DNA of 64,000 nucleotides, taken from Chryseobacterium viscerum. GTDB taxonomy: Bacteria > Bacteroidota > Bacteroidia > Flavobacteriales > Weeksellaceae. The translations under genes and the position numbers were made by a program. The stretch is from positions 1,922,001 to 1,986,000 of the forward strand of contig NZ_JAPDFT010000001.1 in the NCBI RefSeq assembly GCF_025949665.1, read 5' to 3'. Positions 18,444-28,039 of the stretch are shown here, piece by piece (the stretch's first letter is position 1; each line of letters opens with the position of its first letter). The notes below the pieces were generated by a model, which did no database searches, had not been told where the DNA came from, and saw only the letters and a program-made list of their open reading frames with translations.

Positions 18444-20678
18444 TTAATGAATAGGAATTTGAAGTTCTATACTGGTACCAATATTCAATTCGGAGGTGAT
18501 ATTCATTGTTCCTTTTAAAAATTGGACTCTTAATTCTATATTGTGAAACCCGGCTGTTTTTCTAACATTTAAGCTTGTATGGTCAAAACCTTTACCATTA
18601 TCTTCTACTGTAAGATTTAATAGGTTTTCTTCTACACTTATCTGAACAATAATTTCAGAAGTATCGGCATGTTTTATCGCATTGTTGACCAATTCCTGAA
18701 TAATCCTGTATATGATCAGCTGTTTTTCCTGCGATATGGAATTACTGTAATTGATAAATTCAGCATGGATCTCTAATGCATTATTGGATATGCGGGAAGC
18801 AAACTCCTGAATGGCTACTTCCAAACCGTATTTCATTAATAAGTCAGGCATTAAATTATGAGCTACCCGTCTTAGCTCCTCTACAGCACCATCAATCTGA
18901 TCAATTGATTTTGAAATTCCCTCCTCTATATTTTCGGATTGATGAGGATTTAAATAGGACAATTGATGCTTAGTTCCGGAAAGCAATCCTCCCAATCCAT
19001 CATGAAGATCACGGGCAAGACGTCCACGTTCCTGTTCCTGCCCTTCAAGCAATGCCGTAAGGGTGGAAATTTTCGAGTTTTGTTTCTCTTTTTCCATGGC
19101 CAGGGCATGCAGTTCGTCCCTTTGTTTCATAGATTTGGCACGTTGTTTATAGGCGTAGAGTAATAAGAGGATCAGAACAATGAAAAAGATAATAAAAAAA
19201 ATGTAGTAGGTATTGATCTTTTCCTTGAATGCCAATAGCTTTTTGAAGTTATTAATATCGTTGTTCTTTTGCTGGGTTTCCAATTTTGCCAAACGAAGCT
19301 GCTGTTCTTTTTTTTCTGATTCAAGTTCTGAAAATTTCAGTCGTTCCCGCTGATTTTCTTCCACTAGCTTTAAGTTGTTGTAGACCTGTTCACGTTGTGC
19401 CCGAAGGATGTTGATCAACTTAATTTCCTGTGCTTTTTTATCACTTTCCAGTTGCAGTTTTATATATTTCTGTTCTTGCCGCTCTTTATCAAACTGTGAT
19501 TCTAATCTTTTGGTGATATCCAGTTTTTCCTGGTCGTAAACACTTTTGTATTGATTAACATAACTTTTATAATAACTCAGTGCTTCTTTGTAATTCCCCT
19601 GCTCTTCGCTGATTCTGGATAGAGATTCAAGGATAGACAATTCTATCATATGATTTCTTACAGGGCTTTTCCCAATTTCCATAGATGCTTTCAGAAAATA
19701 AGACTTAGCTAAATCATAATTTTTATCCTGTAATGCCAATTCTGCTAAAATTCCAAAGGAGGAAGCAATGTGAATAGCATCACCAATTTCAAGGCTCACC
19801 TTATTAGCGAGCTGGGCATATTGCATTGCCTTATTACTGTCAAACCCAGTATATAAATTCGCTAAATTGATGGCAGCATATGAAAGGCTATTTCTGCTAA
19901 GCATTACATCTTTGTTTTTATTGAAAGTAGCAATAGCCTGTAAATAATACTGTTCTGTTTTATTTCGAAACATTGTATTGGATGATTCCTGTGTATATTT
20001 TTGTTCATATACGTATCCCATCCGCATGTAAGCATCAAAGATAAGATTGGGATCATTTTGCTTGGAAGCTAACAATAGAAATTGTTTGCTGTATTTTTCT
20101 TCCAGCTGATATTCATTCAGGTCAGCATAAATGGCGGATAATTCCTTGGCTGCATTCCCCAATCTTCCATATAGTGTGGAAGTGGTTGGTGAGTTTTCAT
20201 AATATTCGATAGCTTTCAGGTAAGCGGCAACAGCATCAGTCGTTTTATTATTACGGGTTAGAATCCAGCCTTTTGCATATTGTACATACCCTTTTGCTTC
20301 ATTACTATTCGTTTTTAAGCTATATGTCTTTGCCATGTCAAGACTTTTTGAAGACTCTGTGGTTTTGTTATCCAGCCGATAGTTCATGGCTTGTACGGCG
20401 TATAAAATTGTGGCATACTTTCCATCTGTCTGTTTTGCAGCAATGGAAATATTGGTTTCTAAAATCTGATAAGACTTAGATTTAAGATTATGAAAAAATA
20501 AGGCAGTCGCGAATTTGGGAGCCAGATTGAGCTGCTCTGTTGTATTGTTTGAAGCCTGGCTGTATTCCTTTTCTAATTTGCTTAAAACATCCTGCGCCTG
20601 AACAAAAAACGGACAAACACATAAAGTAAATATAAATAACAACCTGTATATCAAACCCTTATCTTTATTAAATTTCAT
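18444..20678 (-). CDS. TPR-containing sensor histidine kinase (HisKA_3 type)
   Basis: 744 residues. Signal peptide (to about 28), a periplasmic array of TPR helices (about 70-380), a long Gln/Glu/Lys coiled coil (about 385-480), one membrane helix (YYIFFIIFFIVLILLLLYAY), then the kinase core: ARDLHDGLGG with phosphoacceptor His559, an N-box LVNNAIKHAD near 663-672 and a G1 box VEDNGKGF near 691-698. Signal sensed is unknown. Operon with the response regulator. Such TPR-kinase/LuxR pairs are typical of Bacteroidota. Confidence 0.93.
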   Translation of the reverse strand: MKFNKDKGLIYRLLFIFTLCVCPFFVQAQDVLSKLEKEYSQASNNTTEQLNLAPKFATALFFHNLKSKSYQILETNISIAAKQTDGKYATILYAVQAMNYRLDNKTTESSKSLDMAKTYSLKTNSNEAKGYVQYAKGWILTRNNKTTDAVAAYLKAIEYYENSPTTSTLYGRLGNAAKELSAIYADLNEYQLEEKYSKQFLLLASKQNDPNLIFDAYMRMGYVYEQKYTQESSNTMFRNKTEQYYLQAIATFNKNKDVMLSRNSLSYAAINLANLYTGFDSNKAMQYAQLANKVSLEIGDAIHIASSFGILAELALQDKNYDLAKSYFLKASMEIGKSPVRNHMIELSILESLSRISEEQGNYKEALSYYKSYVNQYKSVYDQEKLDITKRLESQFDKERQEQKYIKLQLESDKKAQEIKLINILRAQREQVYNNLKLVEENQRERLKFSELESEKKEQQLRLAKLETQQKNNDINNFKKLLAFKEKINTYYIFFIIFFIVLILLLLYAYKQRAKSMKQRDELHALAMEKEKQNSKISTLTALLEGQEQERGRLARDLHDGLGGLLSGTKHQLSYLNPHQSENIEEGISKSIDQIDGAVEELRRVAHNLMPDLLMKYGLEVAIQEFASRISNNALEIHAEFINYSNSISQEKQLIIYRIIQELVNNAIKHADTSEIIVQISVEENLLNLTVEDNGKGFDHTSLNVRKTAGFHNIELRVQFLKGTMNITSELNIGTSIELQIPIH

Positions 20679-21152
20679 TCCATTAAGGAACGTAAATATA
20701 GGTAAATCTCAGCTAATCTATTTTGAAACCATGCTTTTCAGCGAAAGATCTCCATTTCTGAAATTTCTTTTCATTTTTAAATGCCGGATCTTCACCTTAA
20801 TAATAATTTTTTTAAGCGGTTTTCAGGATTGTCAGTTTATTCATTGATTATCAACCGAAAGACATCAGCTATCGCTCAACTATTACTTTTACAGCTTCTT
20901 CTTCACTCAATTTATTTGGCTAGTGTTTTTACCCATACTTTTTTAGTGTTTGTTCGAAATAAGAATTTATCTTTTAATTGGGTGTGAAAAAGAAAGCTAT
21001 AAAAGTTAAGAAGTCAAAATCATGAGATTTTTCACCATCCTATTTTTAATAAATTTTTGAGCCAAAGGTAGCCAAAGATGTCACATGAAAATATCCCTGA
21101 TAATAGGGATTTTTAGTTTATCTCTTGTTTAGGATGTGCTCCTTTACATCTT
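20679..21152. other. Intergenic stretch without convincing genes
   Basis: A 68-codon frame at 20781-20987 (plus) has no homology I recognise, a Leu-rich composition from AT-rich DNA and no promoter, and I leave it out. A hairpin ATCCCT-GATAAT-AGGGAT at 21093-21110 may end the small membrane gene on the minus strand. Confidence 0.4.
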
Positions 21153-21395
21153 TTAAGGCATATAGACTACAGCCTGTTCAAATAATATCATATAACAATA
21201 AAACGCAGTTAAGACTACTCCGATAAGTCCGGAAATAAGAAATCCGAAAATATAATATCTTCCTGTTTTATTTTTCTTTAGTATAGAATTTATAATAAAA
21301 ACGATGAGCGTGTATAAAAATCCTGTTCCGAAAAATATAATCAAAACGGCAAGAAATAGTGCTCTTTCCAGGTGTAAATCTGCAGATGAAAGCAT
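21153..21395 (-). CDS. Small membrane protein, unknown
   Basis: 80 residues with two membrane helices (about 10-33 and 47-72) joined by a basic loop KKNKTGRYY, so both ends probably lie outside the cytoplasm. No family recognised. Isolated gene upstream of the ribosomal protein pair on the other strand. Confidence 0.55.
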   Translation of the reverse strand: MLSSADLHLERALFLAVLIIFFGTGFLYTLIVFIINSILKKNKTGRYYIFGFLISGLIGVVLTAFYCYMILFEQAVVYMP

Positions 21396-21834
21396 AATAT
21401 AGTATTTTAAAATGAGTCTTAGAAGGTTTATTGACCTCTCAGTAAGACTATTAAATTATTGTTCTTTATATACATCGAAACTTTATTCATTGTATTCATC
21501 AATATTAGAGAGAATTTAAAAACACTACAATCCCGATTATCAGCCATATTTTAAGATAGGTTATTCAAAAACTATGTAGTGGTTGATTTCATAATATCAG
21601 GATTTTTTATCAGGATCTAAAACAGTTAATTTTGAAACAGACTTTTATCAAAAAAATTAGATTTATCATGTAACCATCTTTTTTCAGAGGCGTTTTTTTA
21701 TATCAATCCGATAAAATCACAGATTATAAAAGTTCGGATTGTTTTTTTTCGTATCTTTGCACACTATTATTCCTAATGTCTTTAGGGGTAACCAAAACAG
21801 ATATTGATAACAAAAACAATAAAAAAGCAGAACA
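21396..21834. other. Leader region of rpmI-rplT
   Basis: No gene. A TATCTTTG -7 box is at 21752-21759, leaving an untranslated leader of about 70 bases with a small hairpin (CCTAA/TTAGG, 21772-21787). It is not long enough to show a known L20-binding leader. Confidence 0.5.
21752..21759 (+). promoter_or_regulatory. -7 promoter box TATCTTTG of rpmI-rplT
   Basis: Perfect TAnnTTTG match 76 bases before rpmI, giving the ribosomal protein pair its own promoter independent of thrS-infC. Confidence 0.7.
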
Positions 21835-22032
21835 ATGCCAAAATTAAAAACGAAATCAGGTGCTAAGAAACGTTTTGCTCTTACCGGATCTGGTAAGATC
21901 AAAAGAAAGAACGCTTACAAAAGCCACATCTTAACTAAGAAAGAAACTAAGCAGAAGAGAAATCTTACTACTACTTCTTACGTAGCTAAAGTGGACGAGA
22001 AAAGTGTACAACGTCAATTAGCAATTAAGTAG
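21835..22032 (+). CDS. rpmI: 50S ribosomal protein bL35
   Basis: 65 residues, normal length; starts [20 protein letters not shown], the family signature, and is highly basic. First of the pair with rplT, 119 bases upstream of it. In most bacteria it lies directly after infC; here infC is 6.9 kb away. Confidence 0.97.
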   Translation: MPKLKTKSGAKKRFALTGSGKIKRKNAYKSHILTKKETKQKRNLTTTSYVAKVDEKSVQRQLAIK

Positions 22033-22151
22033 TTTTTATAAATCTATATTCGGTTTATAAGAATTCAAAACAAATTCAACATTTTAACCCTGAAACGGTG
22101 CAAATAAGAGTAACATCAGTTGCCGCCCTTTTCAAAAAAACAATTTAAATT

Positions 22152-22496
22152 ATGCCAAGATCAGTAAATGCCGTAGCTTCAAGAGCTCGCAGAAAGAAAA
22201 TTTTTAAGCAAGCTAAAGGTTTTTTCGGTAGAAGAAAGAACGTTTGGACTGTAGCTAAAAACGCGGTAGAAAAAGCAATGCAATATGCTTACCGTGGTAG
22301 AAAAGAGAAAAAGAGAAACTTCAGAGCACTTTGGATCACTCGTATCAACGCGGGAACCAGAGAGCACGGAATGTCTTACTCTCAATTTATGGGAGCTCTT
22401 AAAAAGAACAACATCGAACTTAACAGAAAAGTTTTAGCAGATTTAGCAATGAATCACCCTGAAGCTTTCAAAGCTGTTGTAGATCAAGTAAAATAA
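22152..22496 (+). CDS. rplT: 50S ribosomal protein bL20
   Basis: 114 residues, starting [20 protein letters not shown], with the conserved [10 protein letters not shown] and [10 protein letters not shown] segments. An early assembly protein of the large subunit. Ends at a strong terminator. Confidence 0.97.
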   Translation: MPRSVNAVASRARRKKIFKQAKGFFGRRKNVWTVAKNAVEKAMQYAYRGRKEKKRNFRALWITRINAGTREHGMSYSQFMGALKKNNIELNRKVLADLAMNHPEAFKAVVDQVK

Positions 22497-22523
22497 TGTA
22501 GAATAGATTTTGTTATCAATATA

Positions 22524-22551
22524 AGTCCCGGGATTTCCCGGGATTTTTTTG
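22524..22551 (+). terminator. Rho-independent terminator after rplT
   Basis: TCCCGGG (22526-22532) pairs with CCCGGGA (22537-22543), followed by seven T. Confidence 0.9.
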
Positions 22552-22850
22552 TTTTATACCTTCATGTAGTTCCAGCCAAAATTCAGTTTCAGCACCAGTC
22601 GATTTTGATATATCACTAGTAACATTTACCTGTTTGAACAATAAAATATTAAATTTTCAACATGAAATAATTGAAATAATAGAAAAATATAAACAAGTAC
22701 AATTCATTTAATGAATATCAACATAATAATAAACAATATAAAAAGATATATAATTATTAAAAAAGCAAACAATACCAGCAAATAATACTTAGTTGCCAAT
22801 AATAAATTATGATTTATTGCTATATTTACAATTCTTAAAAAAAATTCAAA
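22552..22850. other. AT-rich intergenic stretch
   Basis: No gene or repeat recognised. Very AT-rich from 22640 on. A weak -7-like TATATTTA lies at 22821-22828 before the first M28 peptidase gene. Confidence 0.4.
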
Positions 22851-24032
22851 ATGAAAAAAGCTGCAGTTTTTTTGCTGACTTCCATTGCACTGCAAAATAT
22901 TGGTGCACAAAGTTTTATTCAGGCTTATAAAAACCGGGCTGATATGGTTACGCAAGCCAATATCAATACCAACCTCCAGGAGTTTGCCGGGTTTGGAATA
23001 AAAAAAACAGGTACAACAGCTAATAATAATGCGCTGGACTGGCTTAAAAATAAATATCTGTCTTACGGGTATACTGCCAGTGACTTTTCTGAAGATGCTT
23101 TCACCTATGGAGGTAATCCGTCAAAAAACCTGATTATCACTAAAACCGGTACTTTATATCCCAACAAGTATGTCATTATCTGCGGGCATTACGATACCAT
23201 CGTAGGACCTGGCGTAAGTGATAATGGCAGTGGAACTTCTATTATTCTTGAAGCAGCAAGAATTCTTAAAGATATTCCTACAGAGTATTCTATCAAGTTT
23301 ATTCATTTTTCAGGGGAAGAACAAGGTTTAGTAGGAAGTAACCATTATGTAAACAATGTAGCTTACCAGGGAGGCACAAAAGTTCTGGATATAAAACTTG
23401 TTTTAAATATTGACCAGGTAGGAGGTCTTATAGGAAATAATAACAACACCATCAACTGTGAAAGAGATGAAGGCGGAATGTCTTCCAATAATGCAATGTC
23501 AAATACTATGACACAGGAACTGATGACTTGCACCACCCTCTACTCACCTCTGCAGACCAATCTTTCTCATGCTTACAGCTCAGATTATATGCCTTTTGAA
23601 GCTAAAGGATATACGATTACCGGATTTTATGAAACAATCCAAAGTAATAATGAGCATACAGTAAGTGACACGTATGCCAATATCGACCCTGTGTATGTTC
23701 TCAATGTCGGAAAAGCTGCTGTGGGAGCATTACAGCATTTTGCCGTAGCCACAACATCGAACAATTTTTTAAGCACCCATGAAGCCACGGCACAAAAGCT
23801 ATCAGAAGACATCAGAATTTATCCTAATCCTGCGAAAGATCTTGTAACAGTGGAGTTTCAGCAAAAGGTAAAACAATTCAAAATTGAAGTAAACGACATG
23901 GCAGGAAATACTGTTTTAGCTCTTGAGAATCAGGAAAAAATAAATACTACGGGTTTAAAAAACGGAGTGTATACTTTTACGATCAAGACTGATAAAGGAA
24001 ATACAACAAAAAAAATAATCATTAATAAATAA
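22851..24032 (+). CDS. Secreted M28-family aminopeptidase-like protein with T9SS tail (copy 1 of 3)
   Basis: 393 residues. Signal peptide (1-19, ending IGAQ), M28 zinc-peptidase domain (about 30-300) and a T9SS sorting domain (about 320-393, with RIYPNPAKDLVTVEF and a final TTKKIIINK). Metal ligands fit the two-zinc M28 pattern: GHYD, SDNGSG, the catalytic and bridging Glu pair in FSGEEQG, Asp in NIDQVGG and a late His in NNEH. Members cleave N-terminal residues from peptides. First of three tandem paralogs and the most diverged of them. Confidence 0.9.
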   Translation: MKKAAVFLLTSIALQNIGAQSFIQAYKNRADMVTQANINTNLQEFAGFGIKKTGTTANNNALDWLKNKYLSYGYTASDFSEDAFTYGGNPSKNLIITKTGTLYPNKYVIICGHYDTIVGPGVSDNGSGTSIILEAARILKDIPTEYSIKFIHFSGEEQGLVGSNHYVNNVAYQGGTKVLDIKLVLNIDQVGGLIGNNNNTINCERDEGGMSSNNAMSNTMTQELMTCTTLYSPLQTNLSHAYSSDYMPFEAKGYTITGFYETIQSNNEHTVSDTYANIDPVYVLNVGKAAVGALQHFAVATTSNNFLSTHEATAQKLSEDIRIYPNPAKDLVTVEFQQKVKQFKIEVNDMAGNTVLALENQEKINTTGLKNGVYTFTIKTDKGNTTKKIIINK

Positions 24033-24097
24033 TGTCAGATTTGAAATACAGATGAAGATCAGTTTTTATCCGTATTTCATATATTACAATCATAAAA

Positions 24098-25273
24098 ATG
24101 AAGAAAATCGCTACTCTTTTACTAGCTTCCATCACCATGCAAAGTCTTGGAGCCCAAAGTTTCATTCAAGCTTATCAGGACAGAGCAAATATGGTAACTC
24201 AGACCAATATTACGACTTACCTTCAGGAGTTTGCTAATTTAGGGGTAAAAAAAACAGGTACAACTGCTAATGCCAATGCACTGACCTGGCTTAAGAACAA
24301 GTACCTTTCTTATGGATATACTGCCAGCCAGATAGCAGAAGATCCTTTTACTTCAGGAAGTTATAACTCTAAAAACCTGGTCATTACAAAGACAGGCACA
24401 GTATATCCTAATAAATACGTCATCATCTGCGGGCATTTCGACAGTATTACCGGTTTGGGAGTCAATGATAACGGAAGCGGAACTTCTATTATTCTTGAAG
24501 CGGCCAGAATTCTGAAAGATGTACCAACGGAATATTCTATAAAATTCATTCATTTTTCCGGTGAAGAGCAAGGTCTTTTAGGAAGCACTCATTACGCTAA
24601 CACAGTTGCCTATCAGGGGAGCAACCGTGTTCTGGATATAAAACTGGTTTTTAATCTGGATCAGGTAGGCGGTGTTATGGGAAATAATAACAATACTGTT
24701 TATTGTGATGAAGATCAGGGAGGACTTACCTCAAACAATGCTGCTTCCACCGTTGTAACCCAGGAACTAAGAAACTGTACTGCACTTTACTCTCCTCTTC
24801 TTACAGCCGTGGATCCGGCAGAAGATACAGATTATATCCCTTTTGAACAGAAAGGTGAAGTAATTACCGGATTTTTTGAAAGAATCAGAAGTACCTATCC
24901 ACATACAGTAAATGATACTTTTGCCAATACAGATCCTGTATACATTTACAATATAGGAAAAGCATCTGTGGGAGCACTTCAGCATTTCGCTGTTGCTACA
25001 GGAACATTGGGAACACATGAAGCTGTCACAAAAAATACATTGGAAACTGTAAAAATCTATCCCAATCCCGTAAAGGACATCATCAATATTGAGCTTCCTG
25101 ATTCCGGAATCAAGAATTTCACTTTTGAAATTACTGACTTCCAGGGAAGATCTATTTTCAAGAGAACCAACGAAACAAAAATCAACGCTTCCGGATTGGA
25201 AAACGGTGCTTATCTTGGGATTTTAAAAACCGGAGATCAGACTGTGGTAAGAAAAGTGATGATTGAAAGATAG
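24098..25273 (+). CDS. Secreted M28-family aminopeptidase-like protein with T9SS tail (copy 2 of 3)
   Basis: 391 residues with the same layout: signal peptide to LGAQ, M28 domain with GHFD, NDNGSG, FSGEEQG, NLDQVGG and late His in TYPH, and a T9SS tail (KIYPNPVKDIINIE, ending VRKVMIER). It shares long identical stretches with copy 3 (such as AEDTDYIPFEQKGEVITGFF). Starts 65 bases after copy 1 without a terminator between, so they may be cotranscribed; a terminator follows at 25302. Confidence 0.9.
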   Translation: MKKIATLLLASITMQSLGAQSFIQAYQDRANMVTQTNITTYLQEFANLGVKKTGTTANANALTWLKNKYLSYGYTASQIAEDPFTSGSYNSKNLVITKTGTVYPNKYVIICGHFDSITGLGVNDNGSGTSIILEAARILKDVPTEYSIKFIHFSGEEQGLLGSTHYANTVAYQGSNRVLDIKLVFNLDQVGGVMGNNNNTVYCDEDQGGLTSNNAASTVVTQELRNCTALYSPLLTAVDPAEDTDYIPFEQKGEVITGFFERIRSTYPHTVNDTFANTDPVYIYNIGKASVGALQHFAVATGTLGTHEAVTKNTLETVKIYPNPVKDIINIELPDSGIKNFTFEITDFQGRSIFKRTNETKINASGLENGAYLGILKTGDQTVVRKVMIER

Positions 25274-25301
25274 CTTGCAATACACTTTCACTATATGATA
25301 G

Positions 25302-25335
25302 AAACCTTTGAAGCAGTTCAGAGGTTTTTCCTTTT
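25302..25335 (+). terminator. Rho-independent terminator
   Basis: AAACCTTTGAA pairs with TTCAGAGGTTT (one G-U) around the loop GCAG, followed by T-rich sequence. It separates the second and third M28 genes. Confidence 0.75.
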
Positions 25336-25482
25336 TATCAATTATCAGTATTGTAACACATACGCCAATTTCAACGTGAAATATATTGATAACATAGTAA
25401 AAATTTAATTTTATTTTAAAACATTAAACACTTTATTGTGATTTATTTACTACATTAGTATTACCAAAATAATATTATTTAT

Positions 25483-26652
25483 ATGAAAAAAATCACAACA
25501 CTTTTGTGCTCAGCATTCCTTATGCAGAGTATCGGGGCTCAAAGTTTTATCCAGGCTTATAAAGACAGGGCGGATATGGTTACCCAAACTAATATTACTG
25601 CAAATCTTCAGGAGTTTAGTAATTTAGGCGTAAAAACTACGGGCTCAGTAGCCAACACCAATACATTGAACTGGATCAAAAACAAGTATCTTTCTTACGG
25701 ATATACCGCCAGTCAGATAGAAGAAAGTCCTTTTACTTTTGGGAGCACGAGTTCTAAAAATTTAATCATTACCAAAACCGGAACGCTTTATCCCAACAAA
25801 TATGTTATTATCTGCGGACACTTCGATACCATCTATGGCCCGGGAGTGAATGATAATGGCAGCGGAACATCTATTATTCTTGAAGCAGCAAGAATTCTGA
25901 GAAATGTACCTACTGAATATTCAATAAAATTCATCCATTTTTCCGGTGAAGAGCAGGGATTAAAAGGAAGCAGCCATTATGTGAATAATGTTGTATACCA
26001 GGGAGGTGTGCGCAAATTGGATATCAAACTTGTCTTCAATCTTGATCAGGTAGGAGGTGTAAAAGGAAATAATAACACAACTGTATATTGTGACGAAGAC
26101 CAGGGAGGAGTTTCCAGCAACAATGCAGCTTCTGCAGCAGTCACTCAACAATTGAGAAACTGTACAGCACTCTACTCTCCTCTTCAAACTGCTGTGGACC
26201 CGGCAGAAGATACTGATTATATTCCTTTTGAACAGAAAGGTGAAGTGATTACCGGATTTTTTGAAAGGATAAGAAGCACCTATCCTCACAGCTCTAAGGA
26301 TACTTTCACCAATATGGATCCTGTGTATGTATATAAGATTGGAAAAGCAACTGTAGGGGCGTTACAGCACTTTGCAACCGCTACTACTACCATGAGCAAG
26401 CCTGCTGCCAAAAACTCATTGGAAGCAGTAAAAATTTATCCTAACCCAGCCAACAATATCCTGAATATTGAATTACCTGATTCTAAGGAAACCAACTTCA
26501 GCTTTGAAATCAGCAATTCTTTGGGAAGATCACTTTTAAAAGTAAATAATGAAAGAAAGATTAATGTTTCCGGTCTTCAGAACGGAGTATATATTGGAGT
26601 ATTGAAAATGGGTGAAGAAACCCTTGTTAAGAATATTATGATCGAAAGATAA
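25483..26652 (+). CDS. Secreted M28-family aminopeptidase-like protein with T9SS tail (copy 3 of 3)
   Basis: 389 residues. Signal peptide to IGAQ, M28 core with GHFD, NDNGSG, FSGEEQG, NLDQVGG and TYPH, then a T9SS tail (KIYPNPANNILNIE, ending VKNIMIER). It is closest to copy 2. All metal ligands are kept, so all three copies should be active. An upstream gap of 209 bases and the terminator before it suggest its own promoter. Confidence 0.9.
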   Translation: MKKITTLLCSAFLMQSIGAQSFIQAYKDRADMVTQTNITANLQEFSNLGVKTTGSVANTNTLNWIKNKYLSYGYTASQIEESPFTFGSTSSKNLIITKTGTLYPNKYVIICGHFDTIYGPGVNDNGSGTSIILEAARILRNVPTEYSIKFIHFSGEEQGLKGSSHYVNNVVYQGGVRKLDIKLVFNLDQVGGVKGNNNTTVYCDEDQGGVSSNNAASAAVTQQLRNCTALYSPLQTAVDPAEDTDYIPFEQKGEVITGFFERIRSTYPHSSKDTFTNMDPVYVYKIGKATVGALQHFATATTTMSKPAAKNSLEAVKIYPNPANNILNIELPDSKETNFSFEISNSLGRSLLKVNNERKINVSGLQNGVYIGVLKMGEETLVKNIMIER

Positions 26653-26675
26653 GAGATCAATCAATTTATAATAAA

Positions 26676-26710
26676 AGAACAGCAGGATTATTCCTGCTGT
26701 TCTATTTTAG
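26676..26710 (+). terminator. Rho-independent terminator, probably shared by both strands
   Basis: AGAACAGCAGGA (26676-26687) and TCCTGCTGTTCT (26692-26703) form a perfect 12-base stem with loop TTAT, followed by ATTTT. The minus-strand TPR gene ends 29 bases away. Confidence 0.85.
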
Positions 26711-26731
26711 ATGAGCGTGTTTAAATGTTTT

Positions 26732-27154
26732 TCATTTTAAACAATTATTTTTTAATGCCAATTCTTTGACTTTAGAAACAATAGCCTCTTCATTAATAAA
26801 GCCATTTCTAATATCTTTCAATAATTCCTCCAGCGTTATTTTATAAAGATCAGCTTCATTATATGACAAAAAATGAATAATCTCTTCCAATGCTTTATCA
26901 AAATCTTTAAGTTCACAATAGGACAGATATTTTATCTGAGAAGCAAATTCATTGTGCTTATCCACTTGTAATAACCTTTCGGCAATGTCAATTGCCCAAT
27001 CATATTCTCCCAATTGAAACCAGCAATTCACCATGAATAATAATCTGTAATTTTCAGATTTTGGAGATAATCCATTTAAATTTTGCAATATTGTAACAGC
27101 AGGCATATATTGCCCATTGTCCATTAGATTTTTAGCTTTTTGTAACGAAGTCAT
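26732..27154 (-). CDS. Small TPR-like helical protein
   Basis: 140 residues, all alpha-helical, no signal peptide. Helix pairs of TPR type can be read (MDNGQYMPAVTILQNLNGLSP and FQLGEYDWAIDIAERLLQVDKHNEFA). Probably a cytoplasmic adaptor; function unknown. Followed on the same strand by hisIE after a small membrane protein gene, but with no sign of a link to histidine synthesis. Confidence 0.65.
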   Translation of the reverse strand: MTSLQKAKNLMDNGQYMPAVTILQNLNGLSPKSENYRLLFMVNCWFQLGEYDWAIDIAERLLQVDKHNEFASQIKYLSYCELKDFDKALEEIIHFLSYNEADLYKITLEELLKDIRNGFINEEAIVSKVKELALKNNCLK

Positions 27155-27182
27155 GATTTAGAAGATTGATCTATAAACCTGG

Positions 27183-27344
27183 TTATTTTTTTAACACATA
27201 AATTAATGATAACCCTGCCGCAAAAATTAAAAAAGTATTCTTTAAGTCTGTAATACTAACTCCTTTGGCAGATGTATCCTGAAACAGAAAATATACAAAT
27301 GGCATGATACAAATAGTTGTCCAAATGCCTAAGATATATTTCAT
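27183..27344 (-). CDS. Small two-helix membrane protein, unknown
   Basis: 53 residues from the ATG at 27344 (MKYILGIWTT); a further in-frame ATG at 27368 would add eight residues. Two hydrophobic helices (about 4-20 and 34-50) are joined by a polar loop. Nothing more can be said; it may be a real small gene as it sits in a gap on the strand of its neighbours. Confidence 0.45.
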   Translation of the reverse strand: MKYILGIWTTICIMPFVYFLFQDTSAKGVSITDLKNTFLIFAAGLSLIYVLKK

Positions 27345-27451
27345 TTTTTTCGTGATGATTAATAACATTTAAAATCCCTAAAATAAGTGTTTTATGAACA
27401 TTCTCAATAGTTAATTTTAAACTTAAAAGCTTTTAATGGATTTGAAAGGGC

Positions 27452-28039
27452 TCATTTATTCCTGCTCTGAAGAACTTCTTCTATTTCTTCCAGTGAAAAA
27501 CCCTTTGCTTTTAATAAAATCAGGAAGTGATACAGAAGATCTGCTGCTTCATTTTTAAAAAGTTCTTCGTTATTATCTTTTGCTTCAATCACAAGTTCTA
27601 CGGCTTCTTCTCCTACTTTTTGAGCCATTTTATTCATTCCTCTTTGGTAGAGCGAATAGGTATAAGAACCTTCAGCTTTGGTGTCTATTCTTTGAGAGAT
27701 TTTATCTTCAAGCTCATACAGAAACCCTTTAGCATTCTTTTCTCCGAAACAACTGAAACTTCCCGTATGACAGACCACATTTTTAGGAACAGCTTTAATT
27801 AAAATGGTATCCTGATCACAATCTATATCAATACTTTTTACAGTCAGGAAATTCCCAGACTCCTCACCTTTTGTCCAGAGTCTGTTTTTAGAGCGGCTGA
27901 AAAAAGTAACAATACCTTCCTTTTTTGTTTTTTCAAAAGCTTCTTCGTTCATGTAGCCCAGCATTAAAACCTGCAGCGTTCTGCTGTCCTGAATAACTAC
28001 CGGAACAAGTCCGTTATCTTTATTAAAATCTATGTTCAT
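27452..28039 (-). CDS. hisIE: Bifunctional phosphoribosyl-AMP cyclohydrolase / phosphoribosyl-ATP pyrophosphatase
   Basis: 195 residues. N-terminal HisI domain (1-105) with [25 protein letters not shown], the Asp-rich metal site DIDCDQDT and Cys in VVCHTG and SCFG; C-terminal HisE all-alpha domain (about 110-195) with [13 protein letters not shown] and [13 protein letters not shown]. Catalyses steps 2 and 3 of histidine synthesis. Last gene of the his operon; overlaps hisF by 4 bases. Confidence 0.96.
   Translation of the reverse strand: MNIDFNKDNGLVPVVIQDSRTLQVLMLGYMNEEAFEKTKKEGIVTFFSRSKNRLWTKGEESGNFLTVKSIDIDCDQDTILIKAVPKNVVCHTGSFSCFGEKNAKGFLYELEDKISQRIDTKAEGSYTYSLYQRGMNKMAQKVGEEAVELVIEAKDNNEELFKNEAADLLYHFLILLKAKGFSLEEIEEVLQSRNK

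Noticed and set aside
20781..20987. 68-codon plus-strand frame upstream of the histidine kinase
   Set aside because: Leu-rich low-complexity reading of AT-rich DNA, no promoter, no homolog recognised, and it occupies the upstream region of a divergent gene.
24052..24237. 61-codon frame across the start of the second M28 gene
   Set aside because: It overlaps the signal peptide of a well-supported gene in another frame.
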